The notes: a model not told the origin generated them from the sequence alone. Counted from the first letter of the stretch, positions 38,008 to 46,738 are shown. The stretch: 64,000 nt of DNA from Pistricoccus aurantiacus (GCF_007954585.1 NZ_CP042382.1:3224001-3288000), one strand, 5' to 3'. Made by a program: numbers and translations.

Positions 38008-38562
38008 ATGATAAAACGCTGCCTTTACTTGCTGGCGGCCGGCCTGGCGATGCCAATCCTGGCTCAGGGTAACACCCTCAACCTGCCGGCGGATGCCACC
38101 ATCGACGTACACGTCATCGAAACACTGACCCTCGATACCACCACGCCGGAACAGGCGGACGTGCTGCTGCAGCCCATCGCCAGCCAGGGAGCCACGCATC
38201 AGCTGCCGGATTACTGCCTGATCACCGCCACCGCCAGCCTGATCGATCAGCAGGTTCGCATCACTGCCAATACCCTGACCTGCATCGAACCCACGGGAGA
38301 CGCTCCGGAAATCTTCAGCGCCGAAATTTCCGCTACGGGTCGAGAGTCGAATGGAGATTTCGGCATTGACGCCTGTACCTCGATGAGTAACGGTGCCTGT
38401 CAGAGTGCAACGCTGACCCCCGAGCATCACTTCACGCTCGAACTGGGGCAGGCGTTGGCTATCGAACCCCAGGACAATCCCTCGGCACGTATCAATGAAC
38501 AGCGTCGACGTGCGGATGATGATAACGACGACACCTCATCCGACACCTCGCCTTCCAACTGA
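38008..38562 (+). CDS. secreted protein of unknown function
   Basis: 184 residues I cannot assign. A signal peptide is clear (MIKRCLYLLAAGLAMPILAQG, cleavage about residue 20). The mature part is beta-rich and acidic, with four cysteines in PDYCLIT, TLTCIEP, DACTSM and GACQSA, which could form two disulfides. The last ~20 residues are a highly acidic Asp/Ser tail (RRRADDDNDDTSSD). It diverges from folE and converges on srkA. No good ribosome site, so the start is moderately sure. Confidence 0.6.
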   Translation: MIKRCLYLLAAGLAMPILAQGNTLNLPADATIDVHVIETLTLDTTTPEQADVLLQPIASQGATHQLPDYCLITATASLIDQQVRITANTLTCIEPTGDAPEIFSAEISATGRESNGDFGIDACTSMSNGACQSATLTPEHHFTLELGQALAIEPQDNPSARINEQRRRADDDNDDTSSDTSPSN

Positions 38563-38624
38563 TCTCGCCGGACTAATCTTGTCAGTTATGCGCCGTTATT
38601 GTCATGACGGCGCGAACTTCGAAG

Positions 38625-39635
38625 CTAGAGAATCCAGCGAGTCTTTCGATCCAGTACCAGACACTGCTGATCCAACTGCCGAATATGCTGATCCCAGTAG
38701 CCCTCGTCAGCGACCCAGGGAAATGCCTGAGGAAATGCAGGGTCCTCCCAACGCTCGATCAGCCAGGCGGTGTGGCGCATCAATCGCAGGCTGCGCAGCG
38801 GCTCTATCCATTCAAGCTCCTGGCGCGGAAATGCCGTGTACTGTTCATAGCCTTCGAGAATCTCGGAAAGCTGGGCGCGAATTTCCTGATCATTCTGGGC
38901 GCTGAGCAGCATCCAGATATCCTGCACCGCCGGTGCCATCATGCAGTCGTCAAAATCCACTAGCGCGAACTGCTCGTCCCGACCCAACAGATTTCCAGGA
39001 TGGCAATCGCCGTGGGTGCGTATCGATGCCTCTACTGGCCAGCCTCGAGACTCGAGCAGTTTTTGCAAAGTCGCGCTGATCCGCTCGTAGGCAGGGCGCT
39101 GACGACGGGTCAGCCAGGAACCGGACAATATCGCTTCGCGGCTTGCAGCCGTCACACGGTTCAAGTCAAGCACCGGCCGGTGGATAAAAGTCTTGCGCCG
39201 ACCGACCGCATGAACCTGCCCGATCGCCTCTCCCAGCGCATACAGGTGCGCCGGGTTATCAAGCTCCGGCGCCTGACCCGGCAGACAGGGATACATGGTC
39301 AGGCGAAATTCCGCCCGGTGATGCAGGCTCCTGCCCTTCTCGTCTCGCCAGGGCGCCGCTACCATCGCGCCGTCCGAACTCAGTTCGGTCAGAAAATCGT
39401 GCTCTTCCTGAATCTGCTCGTCACGCCAACGCCCCGGACGATAGAACTTGACGACCCAACGGCGCCGCTCGTCGTCGCAAAGCATGAAGACCCGATTTTC
39501 ATAACTGTTCAGCGCAAAGGGCTCGCTGGATAGACAGAAACCCAACGACTCCACCGCGTCGGCGATACGCATAGGCGACAACTGCTCGAAAGGATGGCGT
39601 TGATCGTCCACGAAGACTCTCCCCGATAGCGGCAT
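38625..39635 (-). CDS. srkA: stress response kinase A (SrkA/YihE)
   Basis: A Ser/Thr protein kinase of the aminoglycoside phosphotransferase fold that counters stress-induced death in E. coli. THGDCHPGNLLGRDEQFALVDFDDC has the catalytic Asp and metal ligands, and NRVFML...VVKFYRPGRW has the ATP-contact Lys. 336 residues (E. coli 328). In E. coli it precedes dsbA; here it stands between an unknown gene and comF. Confidence 0.92.
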   Translation of the reverse strand: MPLSGRVFVDDQRHPFEQLSPMRIADAVESLGFCLSSEPFALNSYENRVFMLCDDERRRWVVKFYRPGRWRDEQIQEEHDFLTELSSDGAMVAAPWRDEKGRSLHHRAEFRLTMYPCLPGQAPELDNPAHLYALGEAIGQVHAVGRRKTFIHRPVLDLNRVTAASREAILSGSWLTRRQRPAYERISATLQKLLESRGWPVEASIRTHGDCHPGNLLGRDEQFALVDFDDCMMAPAVQDIWMLLSAQNDQEIRAQLSEILEGYEQYTAFPRQELEWIEPLRSLRLMRHTAWLIERWEDPAFPQAFPWVADEGYWDQHIRQLDQQCLVLDRKTRWIL

Positions 39636-39657
39636 ATAAGAGCCATGCTATCAGAGA

Positions 39658-40398
39658 TCACTCCCTGGGCGTTCGCGCGATGGCCCAGGCTTCTACCTCT
39701 CCGGCGCCCGCGCTCAGGCAAGCCTCCGCCAAGGCGTTCAGAGTAGCGCCGGTGGTCATGACGTCGTCGACCAGCGCGACGCGCGAAGGCAGAGGCGCTT
39801 CGAGCACGAAGGCGCCACGCAGATTGCGCCGACGCTTTCGCCGATCCAGCCCCCGCTGGGACGGCGTGGCGCGCAGCCGCCGGGCTTCGATACAGGGAAT
39901 ATCGAGACGCCCGGCAAGACGGCGCGCCAACCAATCCGCCTGGTTGAATCCGCGCGCTCGCGCTCGCTTCGAATGCAGTGGCACGCTGACCAGAGCCTGA
40001 GGGCGTCGCGACGGCGGCAACTCCTCTAGCGCATGTTCCATCAGTTCAAGCAGCAGCGTGCCCGCTCGCGGTGAAGCAGAAAACTTGAACTGCCAGACAA
40101 GGATCGCGATCTGCTCACGATACAGCAGCGGCACCCTGGCCCTTGTAAACAGCGGCGGCTCTTTCAGGCAGGCTCCGCAAATCTGCCTGGCCAAGCCAGC
40201 CGGCAAGGGTTCCGCGCAGCGCTCGCAGGCCGGCAGGTTCCAAGGCAGCTCCAGCAGGCAGGCCTCGCACCAAGGCTTTGCTTCTTGAGTATTCGCCAGA
40301 CAAAACGCGCAATGACCCGGCATGGCACGGCGTATCCAGCCGTCGTCCCGGGTCAAGAGCCGAGAAAAGGAAGCAGCGGCGGTCAGAAAGATTTTCAT
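39658..40398 (-). CDS. comF: ComF family phosphoribosyltransferase-like protein
   Basis: 246 residues. An N-terminal zinc-ribbon-like set of four Cys pairs (CAFC, CEAC, CERC, CGAC at ~30-80) is followed by a type I phosphoribosyltransferase domain with the PRPP loop VALVDDVMTTGATL near residue 210. ComF proteins take part in DNA uptake in several bacteria; relatives (GntX) lie near bioH or ribosomal genes. The exact start is unclear: ATGs at 40398 and 40443 are both weak in ribosome sites. Confidence 0.88.
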   Translation of the reverse strand: MKIFLTAAASFSRLLTRDDGWIRRAMPGHCAFCLANTQEAKPWCEACLLELPWNLPACERCAEPLPAGLARQICGACLKEPPLFTRARVPLLYREQIAILVWQFKFSASPRAGTLLLELMEHALEELPPSRRPQALVSVPLHSKRARARGFNQADWLARRLAGRLDIPCIEARRLRATPSQRGLDRRKRRRNLRGAFVLEAPLPSRVALVDDVMTTGATLNALAEACLSAGAGEVEAWAIARTPRE

Positions 40399-40472
40399 CT
40401 TATTCGTGACGCCAATTCCCACTCCTTTCTTTAACAAATTCATCGTTATTCATTACCAAGGTTGAACATTGC

Positions 40473-40500
40473 TTGACTTGAACGAAGCAACCCCTAGAAT
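40473..40500 (+). promoter_or_regulatory. sigma-70 promoter of tRNA-Leu
   Basis: TTGACT (5 of 6 to TTGACA), 16-base spacer, TAGAAT (5 of 6 to TATAAT), ending 22 bases before the tRNA. GC-rich discriminator (ATGCCCGG) follows, usual for stable RNA promoters. Confidence 0.7.
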
Positions 40501-40522
40501 ATGCCCGGTCTTTTCAACACCC

Positions 40523-40607
40523 GCGGATGTGGTGGAATTGGTAGACACGCTAGATTTAGGTTCTAGTGCCGTAAGGCGTGGGAGTTCGAGTCTCCCCATC
40601 CGCACCA
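40523..40607 (+). tRNA. tRNA-Leu, anticodon TAG
   Basis: An 85-base class II tRNA with encoded CCA. Acceptor stem GCGGATG/CATCCGC, D arm TGGAATTGGTAGACAC, anticodon stem CTAGA/TCTAG around TTTAGGT (TAG at the anticodon), a variable arm typical of leucine tRNAs (TGCCGTAAGGCGT) and TPsiC arm GGGAGTTCGAGTCTCCC. Reads CUA (and CUN) leucine codons. Confidence 0.97.
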
Positions 40608-40674
40608 TCTAATTTTCTAATAGTGCTGGCTAAATCTCATACGATTTCCTTGCTTGAGCTCTTTCTATCCTTCC

Positions 40675-42189
40675 TCAATCCGATTGATCCGAACTCGACT
40701 GCATTCGCATGCGTAGCAGCGGGCCGAGTATATACGGCAGGATCAATCCTAGGGCGGCGAACACCCACAGACCGATCGCCAGGCCGCTACCCCACAGCAC
40801 CATCCAGTCGCCGTCGGAAATATCCAGCGCATGGCGCAGGTTTTTTTCCATTTCCGGGCCGAGCAGCAGGCCGAGAATCACCGGTACCAGCGGGATTTCC
40901 AGCTTGCGCAGCACATAGCCGGCGACGCCGAAGGCCACCATGAAATACAGATCGAAGGTGGTGTTGCTGATCGAGTAGATGCCGACGAAGGCCACCATGG
41001 TAACGATAGGCAGCAGGTACATCGGCGGCACCGAGAGCAGCTTGACGAAGATCCCCACCAGCGGAATATTCAATAGCAGCAGCAGGAAGTTGCCGATCAG
41101 CAGCGCGGCGATCACGCCCCATACGATATCCGCATTCTGTGTGAACATCAGCGGCCCGGGGGTGATATTCAGCGAGATCAAGAGTGCGAGAAGCACCGCC
41201 GTGGTGCCGCTGCCCGGCACGCCCAAGGTCAGCATGGGCACCAGGGCACCGCTCGAGGCCCCGTTGTTGCCGGCTTCCGGCGCCGCTACCCCGCGGGGGT
41301 CGCCTTCGCCGAAGTTGCCCTTGCGCCCGAGAATGCGCTTTTCCAGGGTATAGCTGATGAAGCTTCCCAGGGAGGCCCCGGCACCCGGCAACACACCTGC
41401 GACGAATCCCAGCACACCGCCGCGCAGACTGGTAGGAAGAATGTCCCGAATATCCTTCCAGGATAGGGTCATCTTGTTGACCGCGATGCTCTCTTTCCCT
41501 CCGCCGGCCTGGGCTTCAATAAAGAACAACAGCTCGGATATGGCGAACAGACCGACGATGGCGATGATGAAATCCACGCCCTCGTAAAGCTCCAATACGC
41601 CGAAAGTGTAGCGCTGGACCCCGGTACTATCGATACCCACGGTGGCAATCATCAGGCCGATACAGGCTGCCACGACGGTCTTGATCGGATTCTTGCCGGT
41701 GATCCCCCCGAGGGTGGCGAAGGCCAGCATGAACAGGGCAAAGTATTCCGCAGGGCCGAAGGTCAAGGCGAAATCCGCCAGTACCGGCGCCAGCAGAATC
41801 AGACCGAGAGTCGCGACCAGACTGCCGATGAACGAGGCAATGGCGGAAATCGCCAAGGCCTCCGAAGCCTTGCCCTTCTGGGCCATGGGATAGCCGTCCA
41901 GACAGGTCATCATGGCCGGTTCGTCGCCGGGAATGTTCAGCAGGATCGAGGAAATCCGCCCCCCGTACATGGCGCCGGCATAGACCGCAGTAAGCATGAT
42001 CATGGCGGTATCCGGCGCCAGCCCCAGACTGAACGCCAGGGGAATCAGAATCGCCACTCCATTGGCCGGCCCCAGCCCCGGCAGCGCACCGATCAGAGTG
42101 CCAAGGAAGGCGCCCAGCAGCGCGAACATGAGATTATGCGGCGCGAGGGCCACGCCGAAGCCATCGATCAGAAAGCCCAGGGTTTCCAT
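40675..42189 (-). CDS. tctA: tripartite tricarboxylate transporter, large membrane subunit
   Basis: A 504-residue permease of the TTT family, with 12 or so hydrophobic segments. Family stretches are GALPGLGPANGVAILIPL, NIPGDEPAMMTCLDGYPMAQKG, and VAGVLPGAGASLGSF with GVPGSGTTAVLLALL. Takes up substrates handed over by TctC, driven by an ion gradient. The ATG at 42189 overlaps the tctB stop by one base (TGATG). Confidence 0.93.
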   Translation of the reverse strand: METLGFLIDGFGVALAPHNLMFALLGAFLGTLIGALPGLGPANGVAILIPLAFSLGLAPDTAMIMLTAVYAGAMYGGRISSILLNIPGDEPAMMTCLDGYPMAQKGKASEALAISAIASFIGSLVATLGLILLAPVLADFALTFGPAEYFALFMLAFATLGGITGKNPIKTVVAACIGLMIATVGIDSTGVQRYTFGVLELYEGVDFIIAIVGLFAISELLFFIEAQAGGGKESIAVNKMTLSWKDIRDILPTSLRGGVLGFVAGVLPGAGASLGSFISYTLEKRILGRKGNFGEGDPRGVAAPEAGNNGASSGALVPMLTLGVPGSGTTAVLLALLISLNITPGPLMFTQNADIVWGVIAALLIGNFLLLLLNIPLVGIFVKLLSVPPMYLLPIVTMVAFVGIYSISNTTFDLYFMVAFGVAGYVLRKLEIPLVPVILGLLLGPEMEKNLRHALDISDGDWMVLWGSGLAIGLWVFAALGLILPYILGPLLRMRMQSSSDQSD

Positions 42190-42641
42190 CAGTCCACCTC
42201 CAGGAAATCGAGCAGGCCCAGGGGCAGCGACAGGTCGAGGGCGAAGTTGAACAGCACAAACACCACGACACCGGCAATCGCTCCGGTCACATAAGCCTTG
42301 ATGGGTGTTGCTCCCATTCGCCAGCAGAGCGTGCCGACCGCAAGAGCAGTGCTGATGATGAATCCCAGTGGCTGCAGCAGCAGTGCGTACAGCACCAGCA
42401 CCACCACGGCGATGATCAGTTCCAGCCCGGTGCGACTCCAGGGCCAAGGATCATCCGGATCGGGACGCAGGATCAGATAGAGACTCGAGAGCGCCAGCAC
42501 CGCTGCCAGCAACAGGGGAAAGGTCTCGGGACCCACCGCTTCCGCGCCGCCGAAGGGCTCGGGGAACTGGGTCGCGCTCCAGCCATAGACCACCGCCAGA
42601 ACGATCAGCAATACCCCGAAGACACGATCGTTGAAGGCCAT
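42189..42641 (-). CDS. tctB: tripartite tricarboxylate transporter, small membrane subunit
   Basis: 150 residues with four transmembrane helices (~8-25, 40-58, 75-95, 105-135), the usual TctB layout. Poorly conserved in sequence, so the call rests on size, topology and the position between tctC and tctA. Its start shares one base with the tctC stop (TAATG). Confidence 0.9.
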   Translation of the reverse strand: MAFNDRVFGVLLIVLAVVYGWSATQFPEPFGGAEAVGPETFPLLLAAVLALSSLYLILRPDPDDPWPWSRTGLELIIAVVVLVLYALLLQPLGFIISTALAVGTLCWRMGATPIKAYVTGAIAGVVVFVLFNFALDLSLPLGLLDFLEVD

Positions 42642-43642
42642 TACTGGATCAGCCCGATATCCCTGGAAAGCGCCTCGATGTCATCGATCTGCTGCTTGAC
42701 GAAATCCTCGAACTCGCCGGCGCTCATGTGGAACGGCATCAGGCCATTCTGGGTCATGACGTTTTGCCACTCGTCACTCTCGTAGATCGTATCCATGGCA
42801 TCGACCCAGTACTGCTTGGCCTCGTCGGAGATATCCGCCGGCATGTAAAAGCCGCGCCAGTTGGGACCGACCGCGTCGATACCCTGCTCCTTGGCGGTGG
42901 GGATATCACTGAGCTTTCCCGGCAGACGTTCCTCGGCGAGCACCGCCAGCACTCGCAGATCACCGGACTCCATGAAGCCTTGTGCCTCGGTGATATCGCC
43001 GGTAAAGGCGTCCACGTGGCCACCGACTACCTGGGTCATGGCCTCGCCGCCGTTATTGTAGGAGAGATAGGGAATACGCGGCAGGTTCTCGACCCCCGCC
43101 GCCTGGGCAGCGATCAGTACCTTGAGATGATCCCAACCGCCCTTGGCACTGCCGCCGGCAAACTTGACGCTGCGTGGATCCTCCTTGATCGCATCCATCA
43201 AGGCGGACAGATCCTGATAGTCGGAGTCCTTGGAGACCGCGATAATGCCGTAATCCGCCCCCAGCGCGCCGATCCAGTTGACCATGTCCGCATCCATGCC
43301 CGGGAACTGGCCCTGGGCCAATCGCGTGGTAGTGGCGGTGGAGGCGGCTACCAGCAATTGATCGTCGCCGGCGCGCTTGCTGACGGTATGAGCATAGGCG
43401 ACGCCGCCACCGGCACCGGCCATGTTGATGGTCTGCACGCTCCTCGGCACCAGGTCGAGATCCTCCAGCACCTTGCCGACGCTTCGACAGGTGAAATCCC
43501 AGCCGCCGCCGGGATCCGCCGGCGCCAGGCATTCCACCTTGCCCTCGGGCTCGAAGGCCATGGCGGCAGTGGCGCTCAGAGCGATACCGGCAATAGCGAT
43601 CAGCTTGACCGGAGTGGATCTTGCTAGGGATGAGATTGGCAT
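42641..43642 (-). CDS. tctC: tripartite tricarboxylate transporter, periplasmic binding protein (BUG family)
   Basis: Periplasmic receptor of 333 residues with a signal peptide (~1-29, ending AMA). The BUG stretches KVECLAPADPGGGWDFTCR, INMAGAGGGVAYA, VKFAGGSAKGGWDHLKV and GNGGEAMTQVVGGHVDAF-type region bind carboxylates with two beta-alpha loops. Relatives bind citrate or other di/tricarboxylates; the substrate here is not identifiable. No two-component regulator (tctDE) is present in the window. Confidence 0.93.
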   Translation of the reverse strand: MPISSLARSTPVKLIAIAGIALSATAAMAFEPEGKVECLAPADPGGGWDFTCRSVGKVLEDLDLVPRSVQTINMAGAGGGVAYAHTVSKRAGDDQLLVAASTATTTRLAQGQFPGMDADMVNWIGALGADYGIIAVSKDSDYQDLSALMDAIKEDPRSVKFAGGSAKGGWDHLKVLIAAQAAGVENLPRIPYLSYNNGGEAMTQVVGGHVDAFTGDITEAQGFMESGDLRVLAVLAEERLPGKLSDIPTAKEQGIDAVGPNWRGFYMPADISDEAKQYWVDAMDTIYESDEWQNVMTQNGLMPFHMSAGEFEDFVKQQIDDIEALSRDIGLIQ

Positions 43643-43873
43643 GACGGCATTTCCTTGTTATTCGTGTATTGGTGAGTCATGCCTGTCAGCAAAGTTGAAT
43701 TTTCCTCAGGGCGCAACTGCCTCCTGCGATGTTGACGAATCGACTTATCACGTTTGTCATCTCGTGAGTTTACATAAAGTAAATGAGCATTTTGATGGAG
43801 GCGCCTAGCCTGGACTCGCGCACGAGATTGAATTTAACGACGCATGACAGACGCGCAGCAGTTTGTAGAAAGA

Positions 43874-44767
43874 TTAGGCGCTATGGGCATTGGCCAAAGG
43901 CGTGGGATGCTTGCCCTCCTGCCAACCTCGACTAACGGCCCGCGTTTCATCGAACCAAGCAAGTCGCTCATGCAGGCTTACTACGCTGCCAACGATGATC
44001 AGCGTCGGCGGTCGGATGGCGTCCAACTCCGCAGCCGCCGGCAGCACTGCCAGGGTGCCGGCATGCACTCGCTGGCGAGCCGTAGTGCCCTGTTCGATCA
44101 ATGCCAAGGGCGTATCCCCGGTCAGGCCGTAGGCCTGCAATTCCCGGCGCAGAATTTTCAGGCTGCTCAGGCCCATGTAGAACACCAAAGTTTGCCCCGG
44201 TCGCGCCAAGGTCGCCCAATCCAGATCGCAACTACCGTTCTTGAGATGACCGGTGACGAAGCGCACGGATTGCGCATGATCGCGATGGGTCAGCGGAATG
44301 CCCGCATAGGCGGCGCAGCCGGAGGCGGCGGTCACCCCGGGAATCACCTCGAAATCCACCCCCGCATCCGCCAGGGTTTCCAACTCCTCCCCGCCGCGAC
44401 CGAAGATAAACGGATCACCGCCCTTGAGCCGCACCACGCGCTTGCCGGCTCGAGCCCAGTCTACCAGCGCCTGATTGATGCCTTCCTGGGGAACGCTGTG
44501 CTTCGAGCGGGCCTTGCCCACGTACAGCTTCCAGGCCTGCGGATGGGCCAGCGCGAGAATCTCCTCGCTGACCAGCCGGTCGTGCAGAATGACTTCCGCC
44601 GCCTGCAAACGCCGGAGCGCCTTGACGGTCAGGAGTTCCGGGTCGCCGGGACCGGCACCCACCAACGCCACCTGGCCACGGGGAAAATCACGCAGCCGCA
44701 CCAGCTTGTCACTGTCACCTGGCGATGGATGAAAAGGCGCTTGGCCAAGGGAAAGATCGACGGTCAT
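43874..44767 (-). CDS. cobA: uroporphyrinogen-III C-methyltransferase (SUMT)
   Basis: Makes precorrin-2 for siroheme or cobalamin by two SAM methylations. 297 residues: the N-terminal [56 protein letters not shown] and [23 protein letters not shown] are typical. A stand-alone CobA/SUMT domain, without the CysG dehydrogenase/ferrochelatase part. The ~30 N-terminal residues are extra. It stops just before the tctC region and borders the accessory island on the other side. Confidence 0.93.
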   Translation of the reverse strand: MTVDLSLGQAPFHPSPGDSDKLVRLRDFPRGQVALVGAGPGDPELLTVKALRRLQAAEVILHDRLVSEEILALAHPQAWKLYVGKARSKHSVPQEGINQALVDWARAGKRVVRLKGGDPFIFGRGGEELETLADAGVDFEVIPGVTAASGCAAYAGIPLTHRDHAQSVRFVTGHLKNGSCDLDWATLARPGQTLVFYMGLSSLKILRRELQAYGLTGDTPLALIEQGTTARQRVHAGTLAVLPAAAELDAIRPPTLIIVGSVVSLHERLAWFDETRAVSRGWQEGKHPTPLANAHSA

Positions 44768-45041
44768 GGATTGAAGCCTATATTCTTTAAAAGTCTATAA
44801 AACGTTTTCTTTATGACAAAGATAATAAAACCTGAGATTTTTCCTGGCCAGGAACCTCTGCTTGGAAGCTTATAACCGAATTAAGAATTTTATCGATCTA
44901 CGCTAGGTCGTTCCGAACAAGCTTTTTGCCATGGCCAGAAAAGGCTCCGTGCAATTCCGGCATTCCCGCCATCTGAGGTGGACCCCATCAGCTGGACAGC
45001 TTGAAGGTGTTACTAAGCTCTGACCTCTTTGTTTACCCGGC

Positions 45042-45875
45042 TCAAGCTGTCAGGGTCACGGATGGCTGGTAATACACCTCGTCGGGTGTTTGATAATCAT
45101 GGCTCTGATGGAACCGCTCCTGATTGTAGTGCCGGAAGTACCGGTTAAGCGCCTGTCTCAAGTGTCGCCCATCCTCGAAGGCGGTGAGGTAGATGCACTC
45201 ATGTTTGACACTGCGCCAGAGGCGTTCCACGAAGATATTGTCATGGTAGCAGCCCTTGCCGTCCATGCTGATCCGGATGCCATGATGCTTGAGAACATCG
45301 GTGAAGGCTTCACTGGTGAACTGGACACCCTGATCCGTGTTGAAGATTTCCGGCGTTCCATGACGTTGCAGGGCCTCCTCCAGAGCATCAACGCAGAAGT
45401 CAGCGTCCAGGGTGTTCGAGACGCGCCAGGACAGCACCTTGCGAGTGTGCCAGTCCATGATGGCCACCAGGTACATGAAGCCCCGGGCCAGCGGCGCATA
45501 CGTGATATCGGCGGCCCACACCTGGTTGGGCCGGTCGATCCGGCGCCCTTTGAGCAGGTAGGGATAAACCTTGTGCCCCTCGCCGGGAATGCTGGTTCTC
45601 GGACGCGGGTATACCGCCTGCAGGCCCATGGTGCGCATCAGTCGCTGGACTCGCTTGCGGTTTACCTGATAGCCCTGGCGCTGCAGGAACGCCCGCATTT
45701 TGCGAGACCCGTAATACGGCGTTTCCAGATGTTGCTGATCAAGTAGATACATGAGATTCAAATCCTTCTGACGCTGTTGCCGAGGACGGTAGTACACCGA
45801 TGAGCGGCTCAATTTGAGCAATTCACATTGGCGCGTCATGCTGATATCAGGGTGGTCGCGCTCGATCATCGCCAA
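45042..45875 (-). CDS. IS3-family transposase OrfB (catalytic part)
   Basis: 277 residues shown from the first possible start (TTG); the real product is probably the OrfAB fusion made by -1 frameshifting at 45911-45917, which adds FIAQARSVSRRRR before this start. HTH-like ISMTRQCELLKLSRSSVYY, then the rve integrase core with Asp in WAADITYA, Asp in NTDQGVQFTSE and Glu in FVERLWRSVKHE (DDE triad complete). Ends near the element's right end. Confidence 0.95.
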   Translation of the reverse strand: MAMIERDHPDISMTRQCELLKLSRSSVYYRPRQQRQKDLNLMYLLDQQHLETPYYGSRKMRAFLQRQGYQVNRKRVQRLMRTMGLQAVYPRPRTSIPGEGHKVYPYLLKGRRIDRPNQVWAADITYAPLARGFMYLVAIMDWHTRKVLSWRVSNTLDADFCVDALEEALQRHGTPEIFNTDQGVQFTSEAFTDVLKHHGIRISMDGKGCYHDNIFVERLWRSVKHECIYLTAFEDGRHLRQALNRYFRHYNQERFHQSHDYQTPDEVYYQPSVTLTA

Positions 45876-45889
45876 CCGGCGTCGACGAC

Positions 45890-46174
45890 TTACTGATCGA
45901 GCTTGCGCGATAAAAAATCGCGTTCCACCGTCAACCGGCCGATCTCGCGATAGAGTTCATCGGTGTTGGGCTCGTTGGACGGCTTGCCAGCCTTCTTCTT
46001 GCCTTCGAAGAGGTCAGGGGCATTTTCCAGCAGCTCGCGTTTCCAGGTGCTGACCATGGTCGGATGGATCTGGAAACGGGCGGCGATCTCGGAAGTGGTC
46101 TGGTCACCCTTGAGAGCGGCCAGGGCAACCTTGGACTTGAATGAAGCGCTGTACTGTTGGCGTTTCTTGCTCAT
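45890..46174 (-). CDS. IS3-family transposase OrfA
   Basis: 94 residues with an HTH domain (FKSKVALAALKGDQTTSEIAARFQIHPTMVSTWKREL) and a C-terminal leucine-rich coiled coil (ELYREIGRLTVERDFLSRKL). Binds the inverted repeats and supplies the N-terminus of OrfAB. Its stop is 22 bases past the slippery site. Confidence 0.94.
   Translation of the reverse strand: MSKKRQQYSASFKSKVALAALKGDQTTSEIAARFQIHPTMVSTWKRELLENAPDLFEGKKKAGKPSNEPNTDELYREIGRLTVERDFLSRKLDQ
45911..45917 (-). promoter_or_regulatory. programmed -1 frameshift site of the IS3
   Basis: Read on the minus strand, the heptamer T TTT TTA lies in the orfA frame as GAT TTT TTA. Slipping one base back gives TTT TTT ATC and continues in the orfB frame (…F-F-I-A-Q-A-R-S-V…) without a stop. 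This is a canonical X XXY YYZ site. Confidence 0.8.
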
Positions 46175-46349
46175 GATTCTCCTCCTGAGGGAGATGATGA
46201 ATCAGAGCTTAGGCACCTGTCCAAATTTCGGGGTCCAGTTCAATCCATAGCGGTCAGATAGCAAAATTAGCGCCCAAGGACGGGTTTACAGCGCCTTCGC
46301 TCGGGATGGCCTAGCGAGAGACCGATCCAGCGAAGCTATTGAAAAGATA

Positions 46350-46379
46350 CAAATAATGGGTATCTGGATTAGCTGGTTG
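46350..46379. repeat. left end of outer ISL3 unit with 8-bp duplication
   Basis: CAAATAAT (46350-46357, target duplication) followed by the inverted repeat GGGTATCTGGATTAGCTGGT (to 46379, ends TG). It matches the inverse of 52062-52083 at 19 of 22 positions. Confidence 0.9.
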
Positions 46380-46479
46380 CTTCACAAGCTTTAATGCCAG
46401 GTAAACGGTCAGCGTCACAACGGACTGGCTGGTTGAAAGATTTTTTTGAAGATTACCCATCTGTTAATAGATTAATCAC

Positions 46480-46516
46480 CAGAAAGGGGCTCTTCGACGT
46501 TTCATGTGGATTTGGC
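46480..46516. repeat. left end of inner ISL3-like unit with 8-bp duplication
   Basis: CAGAAAGG (46480-46487) then GGCTCTTCGACGTTTCATGT (inverted repeat, to ~46516). Pairs with the inverse of ~48573-48602; 22 of 30 positions agree, including the first run of nine bases. Confidence 0.85.
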
Positions 46517-46642
46517 CTGATCAAGCAGGCGACCCACCAGACTGCCGATCAGGTAGATTATCGCGATGAAATTGGTCTCGTTCCGGTAGCCCCGTGCGCG
46601 TGATCGGGCCGCTTGGAACAAGCCGCTCATGCCTTCCAAACA
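46502..46642 (-). pseudogene. ISL3-type transposase, C-terminal stub
   Basis: About 46 codons ending in TGA at 46502-46504, inside the left inverted repeat. The readable end LEGMSGLFQAARSRARGYRN then IYLIG is the conserved ISL3 C-terminus (…RARGYRN…). No start or catalytic residues. The N-terminal partner is at 48344-48523. Confidence 0.8.
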
Positions 46643-46700
46643 TGCACATGTCGATCCCCTGGTCTCTGGCTCAATCGCAGGTCCTGTGTATCACGCCATG

Positions 46701-46738
46701 CCTTGACGAAGTAGAATGTTCTTTCTACTTCGTCAAGG
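46701..46738. promoter_or_regulatory. perfect inverted repeat, candidate TetR operator
   Basis: CCTTGACGAAGTAGAA (46701-46716), six bases, then its exact inverse TTCTACTTCGTCAAGG (46723-46738), ending six bases before the tetR ATG. The last four bases (AAGG) are the ribosome binding site, and TAGAAT (46712-46717) could be a -10 box. Binding of the TetR protein would block the promoter; as RNA, the 16-bp hairpin would hide the ribosome site. Confidence 0.8.

Larger units (their letters stand above)
44974..46243 (-). mobile_element. IS3-family insertion sequence, intact
   Basis: 1270 bp, read leftward. Ends begin TGA: TGAACTGGACCCCGAAATTT on the upstream side and TGAGGTGGACCCCATCAGCT on the other; 19 of the first 26 positions agree (TGA..TGGACCCC......TGGACAG). 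The 3-bp target duplication ATC is at 44971-44973 and 46244-46246. Contains orfA, a T TTT TTA frameshift site and orfB. All parts needed for transposition look intact. Confidence 0.92.
44901..46317. repeat. palindromic intergenic repeat, copy B, split by IS3
   Basis: Arms 44901-44916 (CGCTAGGTCGTTCCGA) and 46302-46317 (TCGGGATGGCCTAGCG) are complementary at 13 of 16 positions. Without the IS3 and one copy of its 3-bp duplication the element would be about 144 bp. Its left part (TTTTTGCCATGG) and right part (AAAATTAGCGCCCAAGG, GGGTTTACAGCGCCTTCGCTCG) match copy A at 5596-5692. The extra centre includes CCGCCATCCATAGCGG, an inverted repeat that is the IS3 target. Confidence 0.75.

Noticed and set aside
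40675-42447. tctA frame open 86 codons further upstream
   Set aside because: That part is tctB in another frame; the ATG at 42189 overlaps the tctB stop in the usual TGATG way.
44841-44854. Perfect 14-bp palindrome TTCCTGGCCAGGAA upstream of cobA
   Set aside because: Too short to separate from chance in a palindrome-rich region and not placed at a recognisable promoter; could still be an operator.
44979-46238. IS3 ends at TGGACCCC without a target duplication
   Set aside because: Moving both ends out by five bases gives the canonical TGA…TCA termini and an ATC duplication.
46394-46603. 69-codon open frame on the plus strand
   Set aside because: It runs across the left end of the inner cassette and antisense to the ISL3 transposase stub; no ribosome site.
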